Shown piece by piece: positions 52,253 through 61,249 of a DNA stretch of 64,000 nt. Where the stretch lies: the NCBI RefSeq assembly GCF_002949735.1, contig NZ_CP026681.1, forward strand, positions 1,054,001 to 1,118,000, in the 5' to 3' direction. The DNA is from Nostoc sp. 'Peltigera membranacea cyanobiont' N6 (lineage in GTDB: Bacteria > Cyanobacteriota > Cyanobacteriia > Cyanobacteriales > Nostocaceae). Both the position numbers and the translations under genes were made by a program. The notes below the pieces were generated by a model. That model saw only the letters and a list, made by a program, of their open reading frames with translations, was not told where the DNA came from and did no database searches. Within the stretch, counting starts at the first letter, position 1; the number at the start of each line of letters is the position of its first letter.

Positions 52253-53622
52253 TGAATATTCAAGTATCTCCTAGTCCAATACCTAATTCAAGTGCAGTCA
52301 GTTTGACATCGATGTTAGATAGAGATGATTATCTGACTGGGTTGTTAAGTCAAGTAACAGCAACTAAAACAGAAGGTTGGTTGCAGGAATTACGCCAAAG
52401 TGCTGCTAATTGGGTACGCCACTCGATTATCCCGACTACCCGCGAGGAAGAATGGCGATTTACTGATTTGTCGTCTCTACGAAAGGTGCAATTTAATGTA
52501 GAGGCGGGAAATTTTGCGTCTCTAGAATTTGATATTTTGCCAGAGGCGGCTAATAGTCGTTTGGTATTTGTGAATGGCGTTTTTGCGCCGGAGTTCTCAG
52601 CAGTTTCAGATTTACCATCTGGAATTGTGGTGAGTAATTTGGCTGGTTTGTCTGCGGTTGAGCAGGAAGGTGTACGGCAGTATTTAGCTCAAGCTGAGGG
52701 AGCGCAGGAAGTTTTTACTGCTCTCAATACGGCTGGGATAACTGATGCAGCTGTGGTGTGGGTAAAGAAGAATGTGGTAGTTGAAACGCCAATTCATTTG
52801 GTGTTTATTTCGGTTGCTGGGAAGACGGCGACGATTTCACAGCCGCGTTGTTTGGTGGTGGCGGAAAGTGGTTCTCAGGTGAGGTTGGTTGAAGAGTATA
52901 CTAACCGCAGAGGCGCAGAGAGCGCGGAGGACGGAGTTTATTTAACTAACGCGGTTACGGAAGTTTGGGTTGGTGACAATGCTGAGGTGATTCACACTAG
53001 GGTTGAGCGAGAAGGTGCAGAGGCTTTTCATATTGGGAAAACTGCGATCGCACAGGCTCGTGATAGTCGATATACTTGTCATGCCATAACTTTAGGTGCG
53101 AAGTTGTCACGGCACAATTTGGAGATTTTGCAAACTGGTGAGCAGACACAAACTACTCTCAACGGTTTGACGATAATTTCTGGTAAGCAGTTGTCTGATA
53201 CTCACAGTGCGATCGCACTTAACTATCCTCATGGTACAACTGACCAATTGCATAAATGTATTGTAGGCGATCGCGCTCATGCAGTGTTCAATGGTAAAGT
53301 TTTTGTACCCAAACCAGCACAGTTGACAAATGCAGCCCAGTTGAATCGCAATTTACTGCTGTCATCGAAAGCCAGAGTTGATACCAAACCCCAATTAGAA
53401 ATTACAGCAGATAACGTGAAATGCGCTCACGGTGCTACCGTTAGCCAATTGGAAGATGATGAAATCTTCTATCTGCAAAGTCGGGGAATTGATGAAAACG
53501 ATGCTCGGAAGTTATTAATTAACGCCTTCGCTGCTGAAGTTATCAACAAAATACCAGTCCCTTCTCTGCGAGAAATCCTTTTAAACACAGTCAATAATCT
53601 AAAGTCCCTGACTAATGACTAA
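52252..53622 (+). CDS. sufD: Fe-S cluster assembly protein SufD, with an in-frame repeat insertion
   Basis: 456 residues. N-terminal REEEWRFTDLSSLRKVQF, the beta-helix core and the C-terminal CAHGATVSQLEDDEIFYLQS are those of SufD. At residues 216-229 the peptide TNRRGAESAEDG is encoded by a dispersed cyanobacterial repeat inserted in frame between EEYTN-type and VYLTNAVTEV strands (see 52902-52935). The rest of the protein is intact, so it should function with the loop extended. Starts on the last base of the sufC stop. Confidence 0.96.
   Translation: MNIQVSPSPIPNSSAVSLTSMLDRDDYLTGLLSQVTATKTEGWLQELRQSAANWVRHSIIPTTREEEWRFTDLSSLRKVQFNVEAGNFASLEFDILPEAANSRLVFVNGVFAPEFSAVSDLPSGIVVSNLAGLSAVEQEGVRQYLAQAEGAQEVFTALNTAGITDAAVVWVKKNVVVETPIHLVFISVAGKTATISQPRCLVVAESGSQVRLVEEYTNRRGAESAEDGVYLTNAVTEVWVGDNAEVIHTRVEREGAEAFHIGKTAIAQARDSRYTCHAITLGAKLSRHNLEILQTGEQTQTTLNGLTIISGKQLSDTHSAIALNYPHGTTDQLHKCIVGDRAHAVFNGKVFVPKPAQLTNAAQLNRNLLLSSKARVDTKPQLEITADNVKCAHGATVSQLEDDEIFYLQSRGIDENDARKLLINAFAAEVINKIPVPSLREILLNTVNNLKSLTND
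52902..52935 (+). repeat. Dispersed repeat inside sufD coding sequence
   Basis: The stretch beginning TAACCGCAGAGGCGCAGAGA (52902) resembles a repeat often found between genes in Nostoc-like genomes. Here it is translated as NRRGAESAED in a surface loop of SufD without breaking the frame. Confidence 0.65.
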
Positions 53623-53652
53623 TGACTAATGACTAATGACTAATAACTAATC
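53599..53652. repeat. Heptanucleotide tandem repeat between sufD and sufS
   Basis: About six copies of TAATGAC / TAATAAC spanning the sufD end and the short sufD-sufS gap. The last sufD codons (SLTND) come from this repeat. Confidence 0.85.
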
Positions 53653-53657
53653 TACCA

Positions 53658-54920
53658 ATGACTTTTACCTCTACCAAAACCCTTGCTGATAAAGTTCGCG
53701 CTGACTTCCCGATATTGCATCAGGAAGTCAACGGTAAACCCTTGGTTTATCTCGATAATGCTGCGACATCGCAAAAGCCTTTGTTGGTGTTAAATACCCT
53801 ACGGGATTATTACGAGCAATATAATGCTAACGTGCATCGCGGTGCCCATACCCTAAGTGCTAAAGCTACCGATGCTTATGAAGGTACTAGAGATAAAATT
53901 GCAAAGTTCATCAATGCGGCATCGCGTCAGGAAATTGTCTACACCCGCAATGCAACCGAGGCGATTAACCTAGTAGCCTACAGTTGGGGAATGAACAACT
54001 TGCAGCCTGGGGATGAAATTATTCTGTCGGTGATGGAACACCACAGTAATATTGTGCCTTGGCAATTGGTGGCGCAAAAAACGGGTGCAGTACTGAAATT
54101 TGTAGAATTAACACCAGAAGAAACTTTTGATTTGTCACAGTTCAAAAAGCTGGTTTCCGACAAAACTAAGTTGGTGTCGGTGGTGCATATTTCTAATACT
54201 TTGGGTTGCATTAACCCAGTGGAAGAAATTGGTGCGATCGCACATAAATATGGTGCTAAATTCTTAGTTGATGCTTGCCAAAGTGTTCCTCACTATCCTG
54301 TCGATGTACAGAAGATAGATTGTGATTGGTTGGTAGCTTCCGGTCATAAAATGTGCGCCCCAACTGGGATAGGATTTCTGTATGGCAAGTTGGAATTGTT
54401 AGAATCAATGCCACCATTTTTTGGTGGTGGTGAGATGATTGCAGAGGTATATTTAGACCATTCTACTTATGCAGAGTTACCGCATAAATTTGAAGCTGGT
54501 ACACCTGCAATTGGCGAAGCGATCGCACTTGGTGCTGCAATAGATTATCTTAGCAATATTGGCATGGATGAAATTCACGCCTACGAAGCAGAATTAACAG
54601 CTTATTTGTTCCAACAATTAGAGCAAATTCCCCAAATTAGAATTTACGGCCCCAAACCAAATGCAAAAGGTGAAGGTAGAGCCGCTCTTGCGTCGTTCAC
54701 AGCCGGAGAAGTCCACGCTAACGACTTATCTACATTATTAGATCAAGAAGGCGTTGCTATCCGTTCTGGACACCACTGTACTCAACCATTACACCGTTAC
54801 TTAGGTCTTGCTGCAACCGCACGAGCAAGTCTATCTTTCTACAACACCCGCGAGGAAATTGATGTTTTCATCAAAGCCCTGAAAGAAACTCTAGACTTTT
54901 TTGCAGGTTTCCTTGCTTAA
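53658..54920 (+). CDS. sufS: Cysteine desulfurase SufS
   Basis: 420 residues, class V PLP enzyme. YLDNAATSQKP and the THRGAHTLS-like NVHRGAHTLSAKAT at the N-terminus, PLP-binding Lys in ASGHKMCAPTG (about residue 230), and the active Cys in RSGHHCTQPLH (about 373). It releases sulfur from cysteine for cluster assembly with SufBCD. No sufE is in the window. Fourth gene of the suf operon. Confidence 0.97.
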   Translation: MTFTSTKTLADKVRADFPILHQEVNGKPLVYLDNAATSQKPLLVLNTLRDYYEQYNANVHRGAHTLSAKATDAYEGTRDKIAKFINAASRQEIVYTRNATEAINLVAYSWGMNNLQPGDEIILSVMEHHSNIVPWQLVAQKTGAVLKFVELTPEETFDLSQFKKLVSDKTKLVSVVHISNTLGCINPVEEIGAIAHKYGAKFLVDACQSVPHYPVDVQKIDCDWLVASGHKMCAPTGIGFLYGKLELLESMPPFFGGGEMIAEVYLDHSTYAELPHKFEAGTPAIGEAIALGAAIDYLSNIGMDEIHAYEAELTAYLFQQLEQIPQIRIYGPKPNAKGEGRAALASFTAGEVHANDLSTLLDQEGVAIRSGHHCTQPLHRYLGLAATARASLSFYNTREEIDVFIKALKETLDFFAGFLA

Positions 54921-55022
54921 ATTTAAAAAATATTCAGAAACTGATTGTGCCAAATATCAGCAACATATCTTGCTAATAATTGGCACAATTTATTATCTGG
55001 ATTCTTTACAGGAGTAACTAAA

Positions 55023-55631
55023 GTGTCATACAGTGACTTTACTTTAGACAGAGTTAGAAAAACCTTTGGCTTAACTATTTCTGATAAAATTGATATATTT
55101 GCATCTGTAGACGAAGTAGAGTGTCCACCATTACTTGAAGAACTATTGCGGGAAAATGTACCTTTAGCTCTTGCTAGTAATACAGAAAAATCACGTTCAG
55201 AGATGATTATTGCGCCTATTTTAATTGCTGTAAGGAAATATTTAAATAATCAAATAAGTTTATTTTCTGGTATTGACTTTACTGTTGATTCAGCACAAGG
55301 TTTAAATGGAAATTGTGATTTTATTATTAGCCGTTCACCAGAGTTACTAATTCTGAATGCACCAGTTATCACAATTGTAGAAGCTAAGAAAGAAAATATC
55401 AATGCAGGATTAGGTCAGTGTGTAGCAGAGATGTTAGCAGCTAAATTGTTTAATGAACGTGAGGGTAATAACATTCAGGCAATTTATGGAACTGTCACTA
55501 CTGGAACTAACTGGAAGTTTTTGAAACTTATTGGTCAAGTGATTGAAATTGACTTGAGCGAATATTATATTAATGACATAGGTAAAATTATCGGGATTTT
55601 ATCTAACATCCTGACAGAAGAAGTATTGTAA
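55023..55631 (+). CDS. Predicted PD-(D/E)XK-type protein of unknown function
   Basis: 202 residues from the GTG at 55023, which has AGGAG 8 bases upstream; an open frame reaching back to 54945 is probably untranslated. The core GNCDFIISRSPELL ... ITIVEAKKENINAGLGQC has the Asp and the ExK motif of the PD-(D/E)XK nuclease superfamily, with a trailing Gln helix (GQCVAEMLAA) as in restriction-like enzymes. It ends 1 base before the next Uma2 gene, so they are coupled. Biological role unknown. Confidence 0.7.
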   Translation: MSYSDFTLDRVRKTFGLTISDKIDIFASVDEVECPPLLEELLRENVPLALASNTEKSRSEMIIAPILIAVRKYLNNQISLFSGIDFTVDSAQGLNGNCDFIISRSPELLILNAPVITIVEAKKENINAGLGQCVAEMLAAKLFNEREGNNIQAIYGTVTTGTNWKFLKLIGQVIEIDLSEYYINDIGKIIGILSNILTEEVL

Positions 55632-55632
55632 T

Positions 55633-56265
55633 ATGCTTGTCAAGTCAACGCTTGCGGAACAAAGAACAGTCCTACACAACGTTAGTTGGGAAACCTTTGA
55701 AGCCTTACTGAGAGATACAGGTGAGCATAGAGGTTCTCGTTTTGCTTATGACTGCGGTGTTTTAGAAATCATGACTCCACTTTTTGAACACGAAAATCCT
55801 AAAATTCAGTTTGACCGATTAATATTCGCTTTAGCAGTGGAATTAAAAACTAAAATTAGAAGTGCTGGTTCTACAACATTAAAACGTAAAACAATAACAA
55901 AGGGAATAGAACCCGATACTTGCTATTATATTCAAAATGAGCCAGCAATTAGAGGTAAGCAAGAATTAGATTTAAAAACAGACCCAGCACCGGATTTAGC
56001 AGTTGAAATTGATATTACTAGCAGCTCTGTTAATAAGCTTAATATTTATGCGGCTTTAGGTGTAGCAGAATTATGGAGATATGACGGTGAAGTTTTAAAA
56101 TTTTATCAACTAGTAGCAAGTGAATATATTGAAATTAAGTCGAGTATCGCTTTCCCTTTAATTTCTGTTAGTGAAATGAATAGATTTATCCAGCAAAGTA
56201 AAATTATGGATGAAATTGATTTGGTGCAATCCTTCCGCGCTTGGGTGCAGGGGAAGATAGGGTAA
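55633..56265 (+). CDS. Uma2 family protein, tandem copy 1
   Basis: 210 residues of the Uma2 branch starting with VSWETFEALLRDTGEHRGSR. The conserved Asp and Glu are in PAPDLAVEIDITSSS. It is followed 47 bases later by a close paralogue. It directly follows the ExK-type gene. Biological role unknown; the tandem copy suggests recent local duplication. Confidence 0.85.
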   Translation: MLVKSTLAEQRTVLHNVSWETFEALLRDTGEHRGSRFAYDCGVLEIMTPLFEHENPKIQFDRLIFALAVELKTKIRSAGSTTLKRKTITKGIEPDTCYYIQNEPAIRGKQELDLKTDPAPDLAVEIDITSSSVNKLNIYAALGVAELWRYDGEVLKFYQLVASEYIEIKSSIAFPLISVSEMNRFIQQSKIMDEIDLVQSFRAWVQGKIG

Positions 56266-56312
56266 AGTGTACCTCATTGATAAATATAATTACTGGCTTA
56301 TTTTTTTAATCT

Positions 56313-56951
56313 ATGCTTGTCAAGTCACTGGTTGGTGAACAAAGAACAGTGCTACAGAACATTAGCTGGGAAACCTTTGAAGCCTTGCTGAGAGATACAG
56401 GTGAAGATAGAGGTTCTCGCTTTGCTTATGAGTGCGGTGTTTTAGAAATCATGACTCCACTTTTTGAACACGAAAACCCCAAAAGTAATTTTGGTAATTT
56501 TATTATTGCTTTAGCTGAAGAATTAGGAATTGAAGTGAGAAGTGCTGGTTCAACAACATTGAAGCGAAAAATATCAAAGCGAGGAATAGAACCAGATACT
56601 TGCTACTATATCCAGAATGAACTAGCTATTAGGGGTAAGCAAACTTTAGATTTAGAAAATGATCCGCCGCCTGACTTAGCAATTGAGATTGACATTACCA
56701 GTAGTTCAGTTAACAAATTGGGGATTTATTCAGCGTTGGGTGTAACTGAACTTTGGAGATATGATGGGCAAAATTTAAAATTTTATCAGTTGATAGAGGG
56801 GCAATATGTCGAGTGTAAGTTTAGTATTGCCTTCCCTATAGTATCGGTGAGTGAGATAAGCAGATTTATTGAGCAGAGTAAATGTCTGGGTGAAATTGCT
56901 TTGCTCAAATCATTTCGTGCTTGGGTGAGGGAGAAGATTAAGATAGAGTGA
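56313..56951 (+). CDS. Uma2 family protein, tandem copy 2
   Basis: 212 residues, about 75% matching residues to copy 1 by eye. The core PPPDLAIEIDITSSSVNKLG is conserved and both acidic residues remain. Most differences lie in the middle (residues 60-75) and near the C-terminus. The 47-base gap before it is AT-rich with no obvious promoter, so it is probably co-transcribed with copy 1. Confidence 0.85.
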   Translation: MLVKSLVGEQRTVLQNISWETFEALLRDTGEDRGSRFAYECGVLEIMTPLFEHENPKSNFGNFIIALAEELGIEVRSAGSTTLKRKISKRGIEPDTCYYIQNELAIRGKQTLDLENDPPPDLAIEIDITSSSVNKLGIYSALGVTELWRYDGQNLKFYQLIEGQYVECKFSIAFPIVSVSEISRFIEQSKCLGEIALLKSFRAWVREKIKIE

Positions 56952-56979
56952 TTTTTTAATTATATTTTTACCATCCTAT

Positions 56980-57370
56980 TTATGAGTCACTATCAAAATT
57001 ATGGGATATTTCCTTAATAGAGCCTGGATGACCATATTTCATAATAATATCCCACTTTTCCACCAACTCTTCAATTACTATATAACTACATTTTTCGTGA
57101 AGTTTAAGCTTCTTAAAAGTAGGACGTTCTAGTTGCTCCTTCACCTTATTAATACGTGATTCTGGAACTACTATATAAAGTGGAAAATTTAAGTTTGGAC
57201 AAAGCGTTACCAAATCTGCCATCCTTAGCAAACCTGAGTAAATAGGTGTAGTCAGTTCGACTTCAAATGCCGCATTAATTTGATTACTACCAGTGAGCCA
57301 AATGACATCAATGTACTCAACTGTTGATCGTGCATCGTTCCCAATTCCTAATTGTGGTAAAGAATCTTTA
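56980..57370 (-). pseudogene. C-terminal remnant of a restriction-endonuclease-like gene
   Basis: From about 57370 down to the stop at 56980 the minus strand encodes a typical PD-(D/E)XK end: STVEYIDVIWLTGSNQINAA, then FEVELTTPIYSGLLRMADLV and PLYIVVPESRINKVKEQL. The expected N-terminal domain is missing. The open frame continues to 57582 only as the antisense of the addiction-module gene (Ser/Cys-rich, no family resemblance). It is therefore a 5'-truncated gene. Confidence 0.6.
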
Positions 57371-57577
57371 AAAATCGATATTTCCGAACTAAGTGTATCT
57401 GAACGTATACAGCTTGCCGAGGAATTATGGGATAGCATTCTTACTACACCGGATGAAGTTCCTCTCAACGATGAGCAAAAACTCGAATTAGATAGACGCT
57501 TGGAGATGCATCGCCAAAACCCAAACCAAGGTTCAACCTGGCAATCTGTCAAGCAAAGACTAGGTTTATCTGAATGA
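57371..57577 (+). pseudogene. Addiction-module component (CHP02574-type) lacking its start
   Basis: The plus strand reads KIDISELSVSERIQLAEELW, then TTPDEVPLNDEQKLELDRRL and a WQSVKQRL end, the complete known family (about 70 residues). The position where ATG is expected is TTA (57368-57370); the frame upstream to 57293 is antisense to the restriction-like remnant. The start was thus lost at the junction. It might be translated from an upstream ATG as a fusion, but that is speculative. No RelE-type toxin follows. Confidence 0.6.
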
Positions 57578-57583
57578 ACCAAA

Positions 57584-58261
57584 TCAACTCAAAGAATCTG
57601 GATCTATCCCCAACTTTCGCAATTCTTGCGCCAGCCTGTCGGCGCGTTGTTCGGCAGCGATCGCTCGTTCTTCTGGTGTTAAATATCTGACTCCTTGTTT
57701 GTCATACCAATACAACCAATCCCGCGTGATTCCCTGATAGGTTCCTCGTTCATAACCAATTGCTAAACCTATCTCTGATAACCAAACTAAGTTTCCTGGC
57801 TGCAATACATATTCACCATTTACAAAGCGATAAACTTCTAAAGGTGGTTTTCTCCGGCGTTGGGGATTGTAGACGACATAATACAAAATCTCCATATCCG
57901 CATAAAGTTTCTTTTTGCTGGTGTATTCCCCACGCCGTCTGTGAGAAACAACTTCTAATGCCATAATCGGCATCACTTTTTCTTCCCACAACACATAACT
58001 TAAACGCAAGTTCTCATCAAAAACTCGCTCGACTCCTAAACTTAAAAACCCATCAGGCACAATCGGCGGTAATTCGGGATCGTAATATATCCCCATATCA
58101 ACGCCAAAAAACCAATCCATCCGGTTTGTCCACAGCCAAGCTAAGATGGCTTCTAGCAAGCCCGGAATCAAATGTTGTAGTTGATTATCCACAGGTTCAT
58201 CGTCAGAATCGGGCAGATCCTCGGCGGAGGGTAAGCAGTGCAATGGGTTGTAATTTAACAT
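57584..58261 (-). CDS. Uma2 family protein with C-terminal helix
   Basis: 225 residues. Uma2 core with LPPIVPDGFLSLGV (Asp) and IMALEVVSHRRRGEY (Glu), followed by the strand WLSEIGLAIGYERGTYQG. The C-terminus is a helix (TPEERAIAAEQRADRLAQEL) ending LGIDPDSLS, similar to the coiled-coil tail of the Uma2 at 21 kb. Starts at ATG 58261, 6 bases after its HIP1-like GCGATCGCA neighbour region. Fifth Uma2 gene of the window. Confidence 0.85.
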   Translation of the reverse strand: MLNYNPLHCLPSAEDLPDSDDEPVDNQLQHLIPGLLEAILAWLWTNRMDWFFGVDMGIYYDPELPPIVPDGFLSLGVERVFDENLRLSYVLWEEKVMPIMALEVVSHRRRGEYTSKKKLYADMEILYYVVYNPQRRRKPPLEVYRFVNGEYVLQPGNLVWLSEIGLAIGYERGTYQGITRDWLYWYDKQGVRYLTPEERAIAAEQRADRLAQELRKLGIDPDSLS

Positions 58262-58384
58262 GGTGCGTGCGATCGCATATTCATAGCAAACTTATAATAT
58301 TGATGATATCTATCCACCTCTGACTTTTTATTGCGATAATTCCCAAGGGGGACGCGCTCTCCACTGTTAGTCAAAGGGGGATAG

Positions 58385-59959
58385 ATGACACTCAAGCGGT
58401 TAATTTTAATTTTTATACTGACACCGATCGCAGTTCTGTTGGCAGTTTCGCAATTATTTGCTAGTTGGCAAGAACCTCAGTTCCAAAGTCGCCTAGAATT
58501 ATACCAAACTAATATTGCTCTCCAAGCCCAAGCTTGGCAATCAAAAGATAGCAGCGATGACAATCTCCAGGCGATTCGGGAAGCGATACTTGGCGATCAA
58601 CCCCTGGAAAGCTCCACAAAGCAGTATGAGGAGGCGCGTCAATCAGTTCAAGCTAATTTGGACAAAGTTAATAGCAAACTTGCACAATTAAGCTCTCAAC
58701 CTGAAATAACTCCCACACTTCCGAAACCTCTACCTGACGCTCCTCCCACAACTAAAACCTCTAAACAGGGACAGAAACAGTTACAGCAGTCCCTCAAACA
58801 ACTCCAGAAATTACTGGCTGAATTAGACTTGCGCCTGGGAATTTTACAAGCACAGCAAGGACAAACGGATACAGCCCTCAAAACTTGGAGCGAATTACAA
58901 CAACGCTCAAATATCAATCCAGAATTTGGGGAAACGGCCTCTGTATTAAGTGGACTGTGGAGCAATCCTCCCCGTCTGCTGCAAAATGCTCAAGAACGGA
59001 TTCAAAAGAATTTAGAAGGTTGGTTTCGTTCAAATGCTTTAGTTAAGCTATACCAACTCCAGCAACGAGAAGACGCTTTATCAGCAGTTAAAGCTGCACA
59101 ACAAGAATCTGCGGCTCAAGCAGTATTGAAATTAGCTGTTATTGGGACTATTCCCACTTTGGCAGCTTTAATTGGTCTAATACTGCTGATTTTATTATTT
59201 GCTCAACGCTTGTTGAAAGGAAAAACCTCGTTATTAGCTCAAAATGCTAATGTCCCTTGGTCAACGCCTTGGGATGGTGAAACGATTTTGCAGGTTTTTA
59301 TTGTAGGCTTTTTCTTTATGGGGCAAATTTTTGTGCCCTTGGTGATATCGGTGTTACCCATCCCGCGTCCTATTGTTGATGTCCGACTTCAGGCGTTTTC
59401 TGTTTTGGTTAGTTACCTATTGGTGGCGTTAGGTGCGCTGTTAGTGCTGTATTTCTCTCTTAAGCCGTTTTTCCCGTTACCAGAATTTTGGTTTCGCTTC
59501 CGTTTTCAAGATAACTGGTTTTGGTGGGGACTGGGAGGCTATTGCACGGCTTTACCTATAGTTGTGGTGGTATCTTTGATTAATCAACAGCTATGGCAAG
59601 GACAGGGTGGTAGTAACCCCCTGTTGCAACTAGCTCTAGAAAGCCGAGATGGTATAGCACTAGGCATATTTTTCTCCACAGCCGCGATCGCAGCTCCATT
59701 TTTTGAAGAAATCCTATTTCGTGGCTTTTTGTTACCCTCTCTAACTCGCTACTTACCCGTGTGGGGATCGATTTTGATTAGTAGTTTGTTGTTTGCGATC
59801 GCTCACCTTAGCTTGTCGGAAATTCTTCCCCTGACTGCATTAGGGATTGTTTTAGGGGTCGTTTACACGCGATCGCGCAATCTCCTTGCTCCTATGCTCC
59901 TTCACAGCCTCTGGAATAGTGGTACATTATTAAGTTTGTTTGTTTTAGGTAGCAATTAA
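58385..59959 (+). CDS. CPBP family intramembrane metalloprotease with long N-terminal coiled coil
   Basis: 524 residues. One N-terminal membrane helix, then a Gln-rich coiled coil (about 40-245: KQGQKQLQQSLKQLQKLLAE), and six or more helices. The CPBP/Abi (Rce1-like) motifs are at the end: FFEEILFRGFLLPSL (Glu-Glu, Arg; about residue 440), FAIAHLSLSE (His) and LLHSLWNSG (His). This is the family of CAAX-type proteases, in bacteria linked to bacteriocin self-immunity and protein maturation. Substrate unknown. Confidence 0.88.
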   Translation: MTLKRLILIFILTPIAVLLAVSQLFASWQEPQFQSRLELYQTNIALQAQAWQSKDSSDDNLQAIREAILGDQPLESSTKQYEEARQSVQANLDKVNSKLAQLSSQPEITPTLPKPLPDAPPTTKTSKQGQKQLQQSLKQLQKLLAELDLRLGILQAQQGQTDTALKTWSELQQRSNINPEFGETASVLSGLWSNPPRLLQNAQERIQKNLEGWFRSNALVKLYQLQQREDALSAVKAAQQESAAQAVLKLAVIGTIPTLAALIGLILLILLFAQRLLKGKTSLLAQNANVPWSTPWDGETILQVFIVGFFFMGQIFVPLVISVLPIPRPIVDVRLQAFSVLVSYLLVALGALLVLYFSLKPFFPLPEFWFRFRFQDNWFWWGLGGYCTALPIVVVVSLINQQLWQGQGGSNPLLQLALESRDGIALGIFFSTAAIAAPFFEEILFRGFLLPSLTRYLPVWGSILISSLLFAIAHLSLSEILPLTALGIVLGVVYTRSRNLLAPMLLHSLWNSGTLLSLFVLGSN

Positions 59960-60585
59960 CACTATAAAACTACTGTTGCCAAATCTGAAAATATCTGATT
60001 TTATCTGCTTATGTAAGAACAACTTTCTAGTAATAATTGGTCATAAGCATAAATACTATCTGAAAAGCCAATGTCAGATAATGGCAAAAGCAAATCAAAG
60101 AATGCTGTTAACATAGACAATCAAAATATCTAGTTAAGCATTTATTCTCATCCGAATGATTTTAGCCAGTAACTGGTTTCATCATTGGTGCGATAGTATT
60201 TCACGCCTACTGGAAGCCATCGGAAAAAAAATCCGGAAATAATACTGATGGACTTGTAAAAAGTGGTGTAGTAGTTTTTGCTGATTATTGAGGTTCATTC
60301 TTCTCAAGAAAAATGTCTTATCTAAAAATCTGCAAAACTGCTGCACCAGGGTTTGCGATCGTCAAATCCAGCAAAATTTATTAAGGAACGCCAGATTTTC
60401 AGGCTATGCCGCAAAATATTTTAGCGTTCCCTCTAAAGTATAAGTACGCTGATTTTGGCTATTTGTCTTGGGGCTTACTTGTACTGAAAAATTAAAAATC
60501 TATTTATTAGGTGAGTAACTATACTTACTCTTATTTCCATAAAGACTTTATTTTTTACCTCACTTAACCAGGAGCAGCACTTAAT
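59960..60585. other. Intergenic stretch before the TM2 gene
   Basis: About 625 AT-rich bases with no supported gene or strong hairpin. The TM2 gene's ribosome-binding site (CCAGGAGCAG) is at its right end. Confidence 0.5.
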
Positions 60586-60861
60586 ATGGCAAATCTCAAC
60601 CCCACTCACCCTACCAAACAACTTCTAGCTGGTTACTGTGGCATTATCCTGGGAGGATTTGGGGTTCATAAATTTATTCTAGGATACGCTCCAGAAGGCT
60701 TTATTATGTTGGTGATTTCTTTAGTCGGGGGTTCTTTTACCTACGGCATTGCCTTGGTAATTATGCTACTTGTGGGTTTAATTGAAGGCATGATCTACTT
60801 GAATAAGTCGCCTGAAGAATTTGTAAATACCTACTTTGTGAATAAACAGGGCTGGTTCTAG
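60586..60861 (+). CDS. TM2-domain protein
   Basis: 91 residues. The TM2 signature GYCGIILGGFGVHKFILGYA is clear, followed by a second helix (YGIALVIMLLVGLIEGMIYL). TM2 proteins are small two-helix membrane proteins of unknown biochemical role. A CCAGGAGCAG lies 10 bases before the ATG. A small membrane gene follows at 60935. Confidence 0.9.
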   Translation: MANLNPTHPTKQLLAGYCGIILGGFGVHKFILGYAPEGFIMLVISLVGGSFTYGIALVIMLLVGLIEGMIYLNKSPEEFVNTYFVNKQGWF

Positions 60862-60934
60862 TGTAAGAAGGCTGTTATTGCAGGAGATAGCAGTAGTTCG
60901 CCACTTCTACTTCTGATTATTTATTTTTATTGAT

Positions 60935-61114
60935 ATGCTCATTTTCAAACCTAAACAGCTTAACTGGGCAATGTTCTTCTTGTTGGGCATAGGGTATTTC
61001 AGCGTTATGTCTCATTTGGAAATCAACTATTTCTTAAAAAGCCTGATTGCGATCGCGCCAATGCAAGTGGTAGCTATTATCTATGTGACTTATTTACGTT
61101 GGAGCCGTCATTGA
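60935..61114 (+). CDS. Small two-helix membrane protein candidate (59 aa)
   Basis: ATG at 60935, stop at 61112-61114. The product starts MLIFKPKQLNWAMFFLLGIG, has a second helix (SLIAIAPMQVVAIIYVTYL) and ends RWSRH. The positive-inside pattern and hydrophobic content make it a plausible real gene, probably in the same unit as the TM2 gene 74 bases upstream. I do not recognise the family. No strong ribosome-binding site is seen. Confidence 0.5.
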   Translation: MLIFKPKQLNWAMFFLLGIGYFSVMSHLEINYFLKSLIAIAPMQVVAIIYVTYLRWSRH

Positions 61115-61249
61115 CCTTCAGCGAAGTACGATAAATTAAGAAATTTAATAGGGTTGACATACAGTCGTAGTTCCATATTTCGCCTACGCTCAAATTAGAG
61201 ACGCTTTTTGTCAGGCGTTGAATTTCTGTAGCGAATCTAAACACAAGCC

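Noticed and set aside
57293..57370. N-terminal 26 residues of the plus-strand frame ending at 57577
   Set aside because: They are antisense to the well-matched restriction-like remnant and have no family resemblance, so they are not part of the addiction-module protein.
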